Positions 52,454-61,441 of a stretch of 63,255 nucleotides of DNA are shown here, in pieces (within the stretch, counting starts at the first letter, position 1; every line of letters starts with the position of its first letter). The stretch spans positions 1 through 63,255 of the forward strand of contig NZ_JACARO010000060.1 in the NCBI RefSeq assembly GCF_013386585.1, written 5' to 3'. The position numbers and the translations under genes were made by a program. Source of the DNA: Pseudomonas sp. P7548. Its GTDB lineage: Bacteria > Pseudomonadota > Gammaproteobacteria > Pseudomonadales > Pseudomonadaceae. The notes under the pieces were generated by a model. That model did not search any database, was not told the origin of the DNA, and saw nothing but the letters and a program-made list of their open reading frames with translations.

Positions 52454-53404
52454 ATGAGCATCGCCCCACCGAGCCAGCCCGACAGCGACGTCTACAAAAC
52501 CCTGCTGGAGTCGACCAAAGCCATCCCCTGGCGCATCGACTGGCAGACCATGACCTTCAGTTACATCGGCCCGCAGATCGAGACACTGCTGGGCTGGACC
52601 CCGCAAAGCTGGGTCAGCGTGGATGACTGGGTCGAGCGCATGCACCCGGATGACCGCGAATACGTGGTGAATTTCTGCGTGTCGCAGTCCCGTGCCGGCG
52701 TGGACCACGAGGCCGACTACCGGGCGCTCACGGTGAATGGCGACTACGTGTGGATTCGCGACGTGGTGCACGTGGTGCGCAAGGACGGCGAAGTCGAAGC
52801 ACTGATCGGCTTCATGTTCGATATCAGCGAGCGCAAGAAGACCGAAGAGCACCTGATTCGCTTGCAAAAGCAGCTCGAAGAATATTCCTACCAGGACGGC
52901 CTGACCGGCATCGCCAACCGGCGCATGTTCGACATGGTTTTGGAACGCGAGTGGGCCAGCGCCCAGCGCAGCCAGTTGCCGCTGTCGCTGTCGCTGATCA
53001 TCCTGGATATCGATTTTTTCAAGCAGTACAACGACCACTACGGCCATATCAAAGGCGATGAGTGCCTGCGCCAGGTGGCGCGCACGCTGTCGCTGGCGGC
53101 CAACCGGCCACGGGATTTCATTGCGCGCATCGGCGGCGAGGAGTTTGTGTGGTTGCTGCCGGAGACCGATGCCGCTTCGGCCAGGCAGGTGGCGCAGCGT
53201 TGCCTGCACTTGATTTGCCAGCAGCAGATCGAGCACGGTTTTTCACCGGTGTCGAAATTGCTGACCCTGAGCCTGGGCGTGGGCACCCACCTCGTCACGC
53301 CCGACAGCGCCATGCTGGGGTTTGTCGAGGAGGTGGACAAGTTGCTGTACCAGGCCAAGCGCAACGGGCGCATGCGCGCGGAGTTCGCCGAGGTGGAAGT
53401 TTGA
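52454..53404 (+). CDS. PAS-GGDEF diguanylate cyclase
   Basis: A 316-residue enzyme making cyclic-di-GMP. A PAS domain (about residues 20-128, ending FMFDISERKK) is linked by a short coiled coil (LIRLQKQLEEYSYQD) to a GGDEF domain (DGLTGIANRRMF to the end). The active site GGEEF (227-231) is intact and the product-inhibition I-site RxxD (R218-D221) is present at the standard five-residue spacing. No membrane segment, so it is a soluble sensor cyclase. A terminator follows. Confidence 0.95.
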   Translation: MSIAPPSQPDSDVYKTLLESTKAIPWRIDWQTMTFSYIGPQIETLLGWTPQSWVSVDDWVERMHPDDREYVVNFCVSQSRAGVDHEADYRALTVNGDYVWIRDVVHVVRKDGEVEALIGFMFDISERKKTEEHLIRLQKQLEEYSYQDGLTGIANRRMFDMVLEREWASAQRSQLPLSLSLIILDIDFFKQYNDHYGHIKGDECLRQVARTLSLAANRPRDFIARIGGEEFVWLLPETDAASARQVAQRCLHLICQQQIEHGFSPVSKLLTLSLGVGTHLVTPDSAMLGFVEEVDKLLYQAKRNGRMRAEFAEVEV

Positions 53405-53430
53405 CGTTTGAGTCAAATCGCAGGCAAAAA

Positions 53431-53463
53431 AAATCCCAAGTAGCTGATGGAAACTTGGGATTT
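53431..53463 (+). terminator. Rho-independent terminator of the cyclase gene
   Basis: AAATCCCAAGT (53431-53441) pairs with ACTTGGGATTT (53453-53463), an 11-base perfect stem with an 11-base loop. An A-run precedes and T-residues end the stem, so it can work in both directions. Confidence 0.8.
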
Positions 53464-53533
53464 AAAAATGCATAAACCGTGGGAGGTGAACGCCCGGCTA
53501 TAGTACCGATTGTAAAAACCTGTAACAAGATTA

Positions 53534-53558
53534 TTTTAATCCTTTCGTCGGATTAAAA
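53534..53558. other. Perfect stem-loop, possible terminator or operator
   Basis: TTTTAATCC (53534-53542) pairs perfectly with GGATTAAAA (53550-53558) around the loop TTTCGTC. The T/A flanks inside the stem fit a bidirectional terminator, perhaps for the small membrane protein gene reading toward it. Confidence 0.5.
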
Positions 53559-53692
53559 GTCGCGTAAGTCATTCAATAACCACACATTTTTTAAGGTAGC
53601 ACGACGCACTTGTGCCACTTTTTGGTGCAAGTACTGCGACTATCACCTGACACTTCGTCGGTATATATCCGCTGTATAAATAAGGTTATTGA

Positions 53693-53952
53693 TTATAACG
53701 GTGCGACACTTTCGGAAGAGCGAGCCTTTAGTTGCCTGCACGCCTCGGGCGGCTGGAGGTTGGCCGGCAAGGCCGCACGGGCCACGCTTTCGATATGTTG
53801 GCAAAGGGTAAGGCGCTCGGCGGCTTCCTCCCGCTCCTGGTCCACCCGCGCATTGAGCCGCACAAAGTAAACGCCCAGCAAAACCGCGACGCACAGCACG
53901 CCGACCACAAAGTAGCGAAAGCTTTTGGAGGACGGGGCTTCGGGGGGGTCAT
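53693..53952 (-). pseudogene. Small membrane protein gene, start separated by a one-base shift in a C7 tract
   Basis: From about 53941 down to 53693 one frame encodes a convincing small membrane protein: FRYFVVGVLCVAVLLGVYFV as a membrane helix, a charged helix (RLNARVDQEREEAAERL), then a Cys-containing tail. The only ATG placed right after the GNAT stop (53952) is in another frame, split off by a run of seven C on the coding strand (53942-53948). One extra C would give an 86-residue protein MTPPEAPSSKS.... As written, translation would need GTG 53908, inside the helix. It may be a sequencing slip, a contingency tract or a broken gene. Confidence 0.6.
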
Positions 53953-53956
53953 GGCA

Positions 53957-54403
53957 CTACAGCGCCCTGCTCTTCTGGTAACGAACGTCGTCGCCGTCGA
54001 CCTGATCCACCACCGACCAACCCAGGCGTTGGTAAAACCCATTGGCGCGTATCTCATCACGCCCGTCGGTGACCAGGAACAACGTGTCATGGCGTTCAAA
54101 CAAGGCTGCCTCGGCAACCGCCATCAATTGGCGGCCCAGCCCTTGGTTCTCATAGGCCGGCCGCACGAACATCGCAAACACTTCGCCACTGTCCAGGTCG
54201 ACCATGGAAAACCCGGCAGGCTCACCATTCACCTCGGCGATCCACACACAGGGCGCTTCACGGATGCTGTCTGCCAGCACTTCAGGGGTAATACCCCGCT
54301 CGGCCATTTGTTCTCGGCTCAGGTGGTTCTGCGTCACCGAGGTCCGAATCGCAAACAATGTGCTGATGTCCTGCAGTGTCGCCAGCCGTATCCGCGTATT
54401 CAT
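53957..54403 (-). CDS. GNAT-family N-acetyltransferase
   Basis: A 148-residue acetyl-CoA-dependent acetyltransferase. The order of motifs is normal: IRLATLQDISTLFAIR, WIAEVNGEPAGFSMVD, then the acetyl-CoA loop VRPAYENQGLGRQLM and the C-terminal NGFYQRLGW. The start MNTRIRLAT was chosen over an in-frame codon nine residues earlier. The substrate is unknown. The next small gene begins 4 bases after its stop. Confidence 0.92.
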   Translation of the reverse strand: MNTRIRLATLQDISTLFAIRTSVTQNHLSREQMAERGITPEVLADSIREAPCVWIAEVNGEPAGFSMVDLDSGEVFAMFVRPAYENQGLGRQLMAVAEAALFERHDTLFLVTDGRDEIRANGFYQRLGWSVVDQVDGDDVRYQKSRAL

Positions 54404-54483
54404 GGGCGCTTCCTCCGTTGAAGCACGCAATTGTATGCAAATAGAAACATATGCATTGTCGTGGTTTTGTAAAAAGCGCGGGA

Positions 54484-55392
54484 TTACAGGGATTCAGTGT
54501 GCTGCTGGCGGCGGAATTGCCCGGGCGCCAAGCCGTGGGCCTTGCGGAAACAGCGGGAAAAGTACGCCTCATCGGTGAAGCCACAGCGTTGGGCGATAAC
54601 GCCGATCAATTGCGCACTGTTGAGCAACAAGGTGCGCGCCAGTTGCATGCGGCGGTCGAGCACCAACTGGGAAAACGGTTTGCCGGTCTCCTTGCGCAAC
54701 AAGTGGGTGAGGTAGTTGGGCGACAGGAAGGCCGCAGCAGCCGTGTCTGTCAGGTTGAGGGTGGGTTCGTGCAGGTGCTCGCGGATGTGCCCCTGAACCC
54801 GTGCCAACGCGTCCTTGCGCCCGCGCCGGGTGGCATTGCTGGCGGCAAATGCCTGCAGCGGTTCGGCGTAGGCCTGGCACACCAGGCCGATCAGCTGGAA
54901 CAGGTAGCCCTTGAGGCGCTCGCGCGCGCCGAAGGTGCGGTGGGCGTCGAGGGTACGCATCTGGGTGAGCCAGGTTTTCACTTCTTCGAAGGCGGCGTCG
55001 TCGAGGATGAAGTCCAGCTGTTCCTGGAAGCGGAACGGTGCCAGTTCCGGCGCCTGGCCGATGGGGATGTCTTCCAGGTCCAGTGGGTCGCACGTCAGCT
55101 GCGGCAGGAAAAACGCCTGGCTGAAGTTGATCAGCATGAACTCGCCATCCTCGGGATGAGGGATCACGTGCAGGCGATGGGGCAGGATGAACGCCAGGGC
55201 CTTGTGCGGAAACGGCCGCACCGCGCCGCCGATATGCTGCACGGTGTCGCCACCGAGGTTGATCTGGATCTGGAAATACTCATGGCGATGGGGAGTGGTC
55301 AGCGCCGCCCGCCCGCGCTTGTCGCGGATGTAGAAGTCGGGGCGGTCGCTGCGTTGTTCCATGCCATAGGTGGTGACGCGGGTGCCTGGCAT
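54484..55392 (-). CDS. AraC-family transcriptional regulator
   Basis: A 302-residue regulator with an N-terminal cupin (TPHRHEYFQIQINLGG, and LINFSQAFFLP) and a C-terminal double helix-turn-helix (LNLTDTAAAAFLSPNYLTHL, IGVIAQRCGFTDEAYFSRCF). It lies 36 bases after an FAH-family gene on the same strand, and is probably the last gene of an abrB-FAH-araC operon that it may regulate. Confidence 0.92.
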   Translation of the reverse strand: MPGTRVTTYGMEQRSDRPDFYIRDKRGRAALTTPHRHEYFQIQINLGGDTVQHIGGAVRPFPHKALAFILPHRLHVIPHPEDGEFMLINFSQAFFLPQLTCDPLDLEDIPIGQAPELAPFRFQEQLDFILDDAAFEEVKTWLTQMRTLDAHRTFGARERLKGYLFQLIGLVCQAYAEPLQAFAASNATRRGRKDALARVQGHIREHLHEPTLNLTDTAAAAFLSPNYLTHLLRKETGKPFSQLVLDRRMQLARTLLLNSAQLIGVIAQRCGFTDEAYFSRCFRKAHGLAPGQFRRQQHTESL

Positions 55393-55428
55393 AACAGTCT
55401 CTCGGGTGGCCTGGGCACCACTTTAGCC

Positions 55429-56124
55429 TCAACCCTGGCTGAGGGTGAAACTCAACTCGCCAATGCCGTCGATGCCGGCCGTGAGCACATCCCCCGGCTG
55501 CACGGCACCCACACCTGCGGGCGTGCCGGTGAAGATCAGGTCGCCCGCCTTGAGCGCCACGGATTTGGACGCGTGGCTGATCACTTCGCTGACGGACCAG
55601 ATCAGGTCGGCCAGGTCACCCACCTGGCGTTGTTCATCGTTGACCTTGAGCCAGATTTTCCCCGTTGAGGGGTGACCGATGGCACTCACGGGTTGCAAGG
55701 CAGTGGTCGGCGCCGACTCATCAAACGCCTTGGCCCATTCCCACGGACGGGAGAGTTTTTTCGCCTGGGCTTGCAGGTCACGGCGGGTCAGGTCGATGCC
55801 GACGGCATACCCCCAGACATGGGACAACGCCTCTTCAGGGCTGATATCCACCCCACCCTTGCCGATGGCCACCACCAGCTCCACTTCATGGTGCAGGTCG
55901 GCAGTCAGTGGCGGGTAAGCGATCACCCCTTCGGCGGGCACGACGGCATCCGCCGGCTTCATAAAGAAAAACGGCGGCTCGCGGTCGGGGTCATGCCCCA
56001 TTTCGCGGGCGTGCTCGCTGTAGTTGCGCCCCACACAAAACACCCGGCGCAGCGGGAAACGTGCGTCGCTGCCCTGGATGGCAAGGGAGGGAATGTGCGC
56101 GGGGGTGAATACGTAATCAGTCAT
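55429..56124 (-). CDS. Fumarylacetoacetate hydrolase-family protein (acylpyruvase/fumarylpyruvate hydrolase-like)
   Basis: A 231-residue metal-dependent C-C hydrolase. FCVGRNYSEHAREMGHDPDR and EPPFFFMKPADAVVP are close to the acylpyruvase/fumarylpyruvate hydrolase branch. The metal ligands are the two Glu of HHEVELVVAIG and the Asp of GIDLTRRD; GTPAGVGAVQPGD closes the fold. It would hydrolyse an acylpyruvate, but no gentisate dioxygenase gene is nearby. Its neighbours are a membrane transporter upstream and an AraC regulator downstream. Confidence 0.9.
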   Translation of the reverse strand: MTDYVFTPAHIPSLAIQGSDARFPLRRVFCVGRNYSEHAREMGHDPDREPPFFFMKPADAVVPAEGVIAYPPLTADLHHEVELVVAIGKGGVDISPEEALSHVWGYAVGIDLTRRDLQAQAKKLSRPWEWAKAFDESAPTTALQPVSAIGHPSTGKIWLKVNDEQRQVGDLADLIWSVSEVISHASKSVALKAGDLIFTGTPAGVGAVQPGDVLTAGIDGIGELSFTLSQG

Positions 56125-56190
56125 GGCCTATGCCTCTTCGTTTACCTGGCGCCAGTATGGCGAGGGGCACGAGGGCAAAGTTGGACAGGC

Positions 56191-57261
56191 TTACGCAGAT
56201 TTTGTACTGGCCGGTGCTTGCTCTTGCAGCGCTCGGTCCAGCAGGCGGTACAGCGGCAGACACGCAGCCTGGATCAACAGCATACGGATAACTTGCATGG
56301 CCGTGACCAAGGTGACCGCCAACCCCAAGGCTTCGGCGGTGAGGCTCATTTCCGGGGCACTGCCGGGCATCATGCCCAGGGCCAGCGACAGCCACTGCAT
56401 GCCCAACCCGGCACCGAGCCCCCACGCGGCCAGCGCAGTGGCAATCACTGAGCCCGTCAAGAGCACCAGCACCTTGGCCAGAAAACCCGGCGCACGGCGG
56501 AAAAAACGGCGGTCGAACGCAACACCCAACGCACACCCGATCAGCAACTGCCCACATCCGCTGAGCCAGCCCGGCATACTCATCGACAAATGGTTGCAAC
56601 CCACCCCCACCGCACAGATCAGGAACGGCCCGAAGGTCCAGGGATTGGGAAGGTTACAACGCTTGAACGCCAGCGCGGCGAGAAAGCCCATTGCCAGGAT
56701 AAAGATCAGCCAAGGCCAGATGACCGGCAACGGCTCGTGCGCCACGGAATGGGACACGCCAAAGGTAGCCACCGCGGGCACCGCCAACAGGATCAGCAGC
56801 AACCGGATGCTGTGGGCCGCCGCGATAAAACTGGTGTCCGCCTGACGCTGCCGCCCCAGGTGCACCATCTCAGTGGAGTTGGCCGGCATCAGCGCGAAGA
56901 ACGCGGTGTTCAAGGCAACGCCCCATCGATGCAAGACCAGCACCGACCCCAGGGCCAACACCAGCGTGAGCAATACTGCCGTTACGATCAGCCCCAGATG
57001 CCCCGCCACCTGCTGCATCACCGGCACGGTGAAATGGCAGCCGATGGCCACGGCCACGATCAATTGCCCGGCTTTGCGCCCGTGAGGAATTTCCGGCACC
57101 CGGCTGCCCGCGCAGCGGGTCAGCAACACCGCGAGCAATGAGCCGACCACCCAAGGCAAAGGCCACCCTGCCCACTGGGCAAGGCTGCCGCCCAAGGCGC
57201 CAACAATAAGGGTGGCGAGCCAGTAACAGCGAAGGTGGAGGGGCATGATGACATCCGGCAT
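56191..57261 (-). CDS. AbrB-family (AmoA-like) putative transporter
   Basis: A membrane protein of up to 356 residues made of two similar halves of about five helices each, each with a GxxxxxLPWxxGSL-like entry (AGWPLPWVVGSLLAVLLTRC). This is the pattern of AbrB/YdgC membrane proteins, once misnamed ammonia monooxygenases. A later ATG at 57246 (MPLHLRCYW) is an equally possible start. The gene is divergent from a LysR gene and 66 bases ahead of the FAH-family gene, so a carboxylic acid substrate is plausible but unproven. Confidence 0.87.
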   Translation of the reverse strand: MPDVIMPLHLRCYWLATLIVGALGGSLAQWAGWPLPWVVGSLLAVLLTRCAGSRVPEIPHGRKAGQLIVAVAIGCHFTVPVMQQVAGHLGLIVTAVLLTLVLALGSVLVLHRWGVALNTAFFALMPANSTEMVHLGRQRQADTSFIAAAHSIRLLLILLAVPAVATFGVSHSVAHEPLPVIWPWLIFILAMGFLAALAFKRCNLPNPWTFGPFLICAVGVGCNHLSMSMPGWLSGCGQLLIGCALGVAFDRRFFRRAPGFLAKVLVLLTGSVIATALAAWGLGAGLGMQWLSLALGMMPGSAPEMSLTAEALGLAVTLVTAMQVIRMLLIQAACLPLYRLLDRALQEQAPASTKSA

Positions 57262-57297
57262 GGAGAAGAATGCCGACAGGTTATAGACTGCCGCGCA

Positions 57298-57320
57298 TCA
57301 CAAAAAATATCCATTTGTGA
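57298..57320. promoter_or_regulatory. Inverted repeat in the abrB/LysR divergent promoter region
   Basis: TCACAAA (57298-57304) and TTTGTGA (57314-57320) form a perfect 7-9-7 inverted repeat 34 bases ahead of the LysR start and 37 bases ahead of the transporter start. A probable LysR-regulator operator. Confidence 0.5.
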
Positions 57321-57353
57321 AGCCATTCATCACTCTTTGTTATGTGAGCCGGA

Positions 57354-58253
57354 ATGAACCTCAGAGCCCTGGAATACTGCGTCGAAATCGCCCGCCAAGG
57401 CAGCTTCACCAAAGCCGCGCAGGCCCTGCATGTGGCGCAGCCGGCATTGAGCATGGCGGTCAGCCGCCTGGAAGATGAGCTGGGCGTGGCCTTGTTCAAC
57501 CGGGCCACACGCCAGATCAGCGTGACGGCCGAAGGCCAGCTGTTTCTGGCTCGCGCCGAAGCGTGCCTGGAGGGTTTGGCCGGCGCACGCCGCGAACTGC
57601 AGGACTTGACGCAACTGCACAGCGGCGAAATCCGTGTCGGTGTGCCACCGATGTATGGCATCCGCCATATTCCGGATCTGTTGATGCAATTTCGTGCCCG
57701 CTACCCCGGAATTGCCATGCACGTGATCGAAGGCAGCGCTGACGACATCAGCGAACGCCTCGCGACACGGGCGATTGATGTCGCGTTGCTGGAGTCGCGG
57801 CGCGTCGAACCTGGCTGGGAGTCGGTGCTGCTGGGCAGCGATGAGATGGTGCTGTGCGTGAACGAGCATCATCCTTTGGCGGGAGCGGAATCGCTGTCAG
57901 CAGACCGCCTGCATGACGAACCGATGCTGGTGTTCGACAACACCTTCCTGCAACGTCACCTGCTGGATACTTTTTGCAGTACCGCACGGGTGCGGCTCAA
58001 CATCGCCCTGGAAAGCAACTTCGTGCCGCTGGTGATAGCGGCCACGCGCAGCGGGATGGGCGCTTCTACTCTGCTGCGCTCCGTTCAGGAGCAGGAGCCA
58101 GGGTTGGTGGGGGTGTCTTTTGCGCCAGCGCAATTCATGCACTTCAACCTGTGCTGGCGCGCCGATGAATACCTGTCACAAGCCAATCGGCGCTTTATCG
58201 ACACCGCCAAGGTATTTTTCCAGGAAGATGCCGGCTCACCGCTGTCACGCTGA
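57354..58253 (+). CDS. LysR-family transcriptional regulator
   Basis: A 299-residue regulator of the CynR/CbbR-like type. The winged helix is MNLRALEYCVEIARQGSFTK with AAQALHVAQPALSMAVSRLE; the effector domain has HSGEIRVGVPPMYGIRHIPD. It is divergent from the abrB-FAH-araC operon with a perfect inverted repeat between, and is its likely activator. Confidence 0.93.
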   Translation: MNLRALEYCVEIARQGSFTKAAQALHVAQPALSMAVSRLEDELGVALFNRATRQISVTAEGQLFLARAEACLEGLAGARRELQDLTQLHSGEIRVGVPPMYGIRHIPDLLMQFRARYPGIAMHVIEGSADDISERLATRAIDVALLESRRVEPGWESVLLGSDEMVLCVNEHHPLAGAESLSADRLHDEPMLVFDNTFLQRHLLDTFCSTARVRLNIALESNFVPLVIAATRSGMGASTLLRSVQEQEPGLVGVSFAPAQFMHFNLCWRADEYLSQANRRFIDTAKVFFQEDAGSPLSR

Positions 58254-58266
58254 GTCAGTCAGGCCA

Positions 58267-58596
58267 TTACTTGCGCGCCACTTTGTAGCGCAGGCAATCC
58301 TGGTAAAAACTCTGGCGGATGGCCTCGGGTTTCAGCCGGGAACGGCTGTCATAGGTCTGCTCGGTGATGCCCATGGCCATCATGCGCATCCACGATTTGC
58401 TGAACTTGATGGTCTGGATCTTCTGCCGCGCAGCATACAGCGACACACCCGACAGCTTGAGTTCCTGGGCCCTGGCGGCCGTGCCAGCGCCCCAACTGCA
58501 CATGTACTTGTCACCCTCGCGCAGCTCCCGTGCCTGCACGGCAGCCGCGCCGCCTGCCAGGGAGCAGGCGATCAGCATGATTCCAACAGTGCGCAT
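58267..58596 (-). CDS. Hypothetical secreted protein
   Basis: A 109-residue exported protein that I do not recognise. The signal peptide MRTVGIMLIACSLAGGAAAV ends before QARELREG. The mature part has two cysteines (YMCSWGAG and YQDCLRY) that could form a disulfide and a basic, Met-rich middle (SWMRMMAMGITEQTYDS). AGGTGGGG six bases before ATG 58596 supports this start. It converges on the LysR gene. Confidence 0.8.
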   Translation of the reverse strand: MRTVGIMLIACSLAGGAAAVQARELREGDKYMCSWGAGTAARAQELKLSGVSLYAARQKIQTIKFSKSWMRMMAMGITEQTYDSRSRLKPEAIRQSFYQDCLRYKVARK

Positions 58597-58673
58597 TTGC
58601 ATCCCCACCTAACCACCTGAAAATAAAAGCGATTCTGGCGAGGATTTTGTTACAAAGGGGCCATTAAATTGCC

Positions 58674-58702
58674 TTATCGGTGGTTTTTTACCACTGATAA
58701 GT
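58674..58702 (-). terminator. Hairpin at the 3' end of the receptor gene
   Basis: TATCGGTGGT (58676-58685) pairs with ACCACTGATA (58691-58700) with one G-T pair and a five-base loop, overlapping the receptor stop codon. The usual T-run is missing on the minus strand, so terminator function is doubtful. Confidence 0.35.
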
Positions 58703-61189
58703 CGCACTCGCCTGCACGGTGCGTTGCGAGCCGTACCAGCACCACGAGTACGAGTAGCACGAGGCCACGTACTCTTTATTCGCCAGGTTGGTGGCGTTCA
58801 ATGCCAGGCGCAGGTTGTCCTTGAGGCGGGTGATGTTCGGGATGTCGTAATGCACCGCCGCGTCGAACAAGGTGTAGCCCGGCACCTTCAGGGTGTTGGC
58901 GGTATCGCCCCAGGACGACCCGACATACCGCGCACCGGCGCCCGCACCAAAGCCTTTCAGGCTGCCATCATGAAAGGTGTAATCCGCCCACGCCGACGCG
59001 GTATGGCGCGGCACGCCGTAGGTGGTGGTGCCCTCGGCGGCAACGGCCGGGCCTACGGCAATGTCGCTGATCGGCGCATAACGCACGGTGCTGTTGGACT
59101 TGCTGATACGGTTGTCCAGGTAGGCGTAGGCCGCGGTGATGTCCAGGTTGTCATTGAGACTGGCCTTGCCTTCGAGCTCGAAACCACGGGACTGCACCTC
59201 GCCATCCTGGCTCTGGCAGCGGCCGGTACCGCACAAATGCGTCGGGTCCGGGTCGGTGGTCAGTACGTTGGTCTGGCGCAGGTCGAAGATCGCGGCAGTG
59301 ATAAAGCTGTTGCTGCCCGGCGGCTGGTACTTGATGCCGACCTCATACTGCTTGCCTTCAGTAGGCTTGAACACCGAACCGCCATACCCCGTACCCGATT
59401 GCGGCTGGAACGACTCCGAATAGCTGGCGTACGGCGCCAGGCCGTTATCGAACAGGTAGACCAGCCCCACGCGGCCGGTAAAGGCCTTGCTGTCCAGGGA
59501 CGACTTGGCCTTGGCACCGGTGCTGAGGGTCTGGGTGCTGTTGTCGGTGCTGGCCCAGTCATAGCGACCACCCAGCAGCAGCACCCACTTATCCCACTTC
59601 ATCTGCTCTTGCAGGTACACGCCGGTCTGCTCGCTACGCGACGTGCCGTCGGTGGTATACGCAGGCACCGGAACCGCCGCGCCGTACACCGGATTGAAAA
59701 TATCCAGGGTCGGGCCTGCGGTGTACACGCCGGAGCCCTGCTTGGTGTCGGTGCTGGTGTTCTGGTAATCGAGCCCCATCAGCAGCGTGTGCTGCAACGG
59801 GCCGGTGTCGAATTTGGCTTGCAACTGGTTGTCGAGGGTGTAGGCATCCATGTCGACGTCAGCGGCAATGGTCGAGCGTCGGATGGTGCGGTAATCCGCC
59901 ATCAGGTAGTTGTTGTAGAGGCTGCGGTACTGGCCTTCGCTGCGCAGGTAACGCGCGTTCTGGCGTACGGTCCACACGTCATCGAAGTGGTGCTCGAAGG
60001 CGTAGCCGATGGAATAGTACTCGCGGTCGCTCTTCTCGAAGTTCTTCTCGCCGTCATAGAAATCCACGTCGATGCTGCGCCCGGTCGGGCTGTGCAACAC
60101 CGAGCCCCAGGCTGGCACCGAACCGTAGGACGCGCCCTTGGGGTCCTTCTGAAAGTGCCCGAGCAACGTGAGCGACGTCGCCTCGTCCGGGCGCCAGGTG
60201 AATGCGGTGGACAGCGACTGACGGCGGGTCTCGGTGTGGTCCACTTGCCCATCGGCATCGTCGAAAAGCCCGGCGACGCGGTAGGAATAAACGCCCTGAT
60301 CATCGATCGGCCCGCTCAGGTCGAAGGTGGTGCGCTTCTTGTTGAAAGTGCCGTACTCCACGCCAACTTCATGAAACGGCGTGTCCAGCGGGCGCTTGGT
60401 GACCATGTTGATCACGCCGCTCGGCGTGCCCTGCCCGTACAGCACCGAGGCCGGCCCGCGCAGCACTTCGACGCGCTCCAGGTCGAAGGCGTCCTTTTGC
60501 GGCAATGCATCGCGGCTCGACGGCATGCGCAAGCCGTCCAGGTAGGTGGCCGGGGAAAAGCCACGGATCGTCAGCTGGTCCAGGCGCGACGCCGTGGCGC
60601 CACGGGTTTCCGGGATCACGGCGGCGCTGTAACGCAGGATCTGGTTGAGGCTCTCGGCGTTCTGCGCACGCATCTGGTCCTTGGTGACAATCGAGATCGA
60701 CTGCGGGGTCTCGATCAGCGCGGTGTCGGTCTTGGTGCCCGACAGGCTGCGCGTGGCCACATAACCGGCCACCGGCCCGGTGGGGCTTTCGGTGCGGTAG
60801 GCACCGCTGATGGTGGTGGCCTGTAACTCCATGGCACCGCCGTTATCCGGAATCGGCTCCAGCCGGTAGCGGTCGGCGGAGAGCTTCAGGGCCTGCAGGC
60901 CAGTGCCGGCGAGCAACTGGTTCAGCGCCACGTCGGTGTCGTACTGCCCGCTCAATCCATTGCTGTGCTTGCCCCGCGCCAGGCTCGCATCAAACGCCAG
61001 CACCAGGTTGGCCTGCTCGGCCAGGCTGTTGAGTGCCTGGCTCAAATCACCCGCGGGAATCGAGAAACGGCGCAGCGCGCTGCTGCTTTCTTCGGCGAAG
61101 GCAGGTTGAACAGACAGCAACGGCACGGCGACAAAGGCGAACGCCACTGACAGGGCCAGTGGATGCAAGGGACGAGCAAGGCGCGACAT
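58688..61189 (-). CDS. TonB-dependent siderophore receptor, FhuA-like, with STN signalling domain
   Basis: An 833-residue outer-membrane receptor. After the signal peptide (cut near VQPAFA) comes an STN domain (FSIPAGDLSQALNSLAEQAN), then the plug (ETPQSISIVTKDQMRAQNAE, RLDQLTIRGFSP, VEVLRGPASVLYGQGTPSGV) and a 22-strand barrel ending in ASATYQW. The C-terminal VASCYSYSWCWYGS with a Cys pair resembles ferrichrome receptors, so a hydroxamate siderophore is likely. The STN domain normally signals to a FecR-type anti-sigma factor, but no such gene pair is adjacent. Confidence 0.92.
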   Translation of the reverse strand: MSRLARPLHPLALSVAFAFVAVPLLSVQPAFAEESSSALRRFSIPAGDLSQALNSLAEQANLVLAFDASLARGKHSNGLSGQYDTDVALNQLLAGTGLQALKLSADRYRLEPIPDNGGAMELQATTISGAYRTESPTGPVAGYVATRSLSGTKTDTALIETPQSISIVTKDQMRAQNAESLNQILRYSAAVIPETRGATASRLDQLTIRGFSPATYLDGLRMPSSRDALPQKDAFDLERVEVLRGPASVLYGQGTPSGVINMVTKRPLDTPFHEVGVEYGTFNKKRTTFDLSGPIDDQGVYSYRVAGLFDDADGQVDHTETRRQSLSTAFTWRPDEATSLTLLGHFQKDPKGASYGSVPAWGSVLHSPTGRSIDVDFYDGEKNFEKSDREYYSIGYAFEHHFDDVWTVRQNARYLRSEGQYRSLYNNYLMADYRTIRRSTIAADVDMDAYTLDNQLQAKFDTGPLQHTLLMGLDYQNTSTDTKQGSGVYTAGPTLDIFNPVYGAAVPVPAYTTDGTSRSEQTGVYLQEQMKWDKWVLLLGGRYDWASTDNSTQTLSTGAKAKSSLDSKAFTGRVGLVYLFDNGLAPYASYSESFQPQSGTGYGGSVFKPTEGKQYEVGIKYQPPGSNSFITAAIFDLRQTNVLTTDPDPTHLCGTGRCQSQDGEVQSRGFELEGKASLNDNLDITAAYAYLDNRISKSNSTVRYAPISDIAVGPAVAAEGTTTYGVPRHTASAWADYTFHDGSLKGFGAGAGARYVGSSWGDTANTLKVPGYTLFDAAVHYDIPNITRLKDNLRLALNATNLANKEYVASCYSYSWCWYGSQRTVQASATYQW

Positions 61190-61441
61190 GGGAAATCCTG
61201 CGTAATAGAGGTTCTATTAACCATGACGGCCAGGTCGGAAAATCGGGCAAGGATGAGAGCCATTTTTATTTGCGCAGCTTTTCGCAATGAGCCGGATCGT
61301 CTTTTGACGTAATCCCCCGGGCTAGTTTTTCGCGGCTTTTTCCTGCTTCACGTCGTCCCATTCTGATTTTTCCAACCGTTCATCCAGCCGCTTTTTGCTG
61401 CGGCAGACTCCGACGCCTTGCCCTTCGACGAGACGTCACGG
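61190..61441. other. Intergenic region between the receptor and Rhs genes
   Basis: A 252-base divergent gap that should carry both promoters. I looked for a Fur box ahead of the receptor and found only weak partial matches (ATAAAAATGGCTCTCAT on the minus strand). No small gene was supported. Confidence 0.5.

Larger units (their letters stand above)
53405..53692. other. AT-rich intergenic region with two hairpins
   Basis: After the cyclase gene comes a terminator (53431-53463) and then a perfect 9-base stem at 53534-53558. The region is clearly richer in A/T than the genes around it. No coding frame was supported. Confidence 0.6.

Noticed and set aside
61200..61300. Possible Fur box ahead of the siderophore receptor
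   Set aside because: Only scattered matches to the consensus were seen, not enough to name a site.
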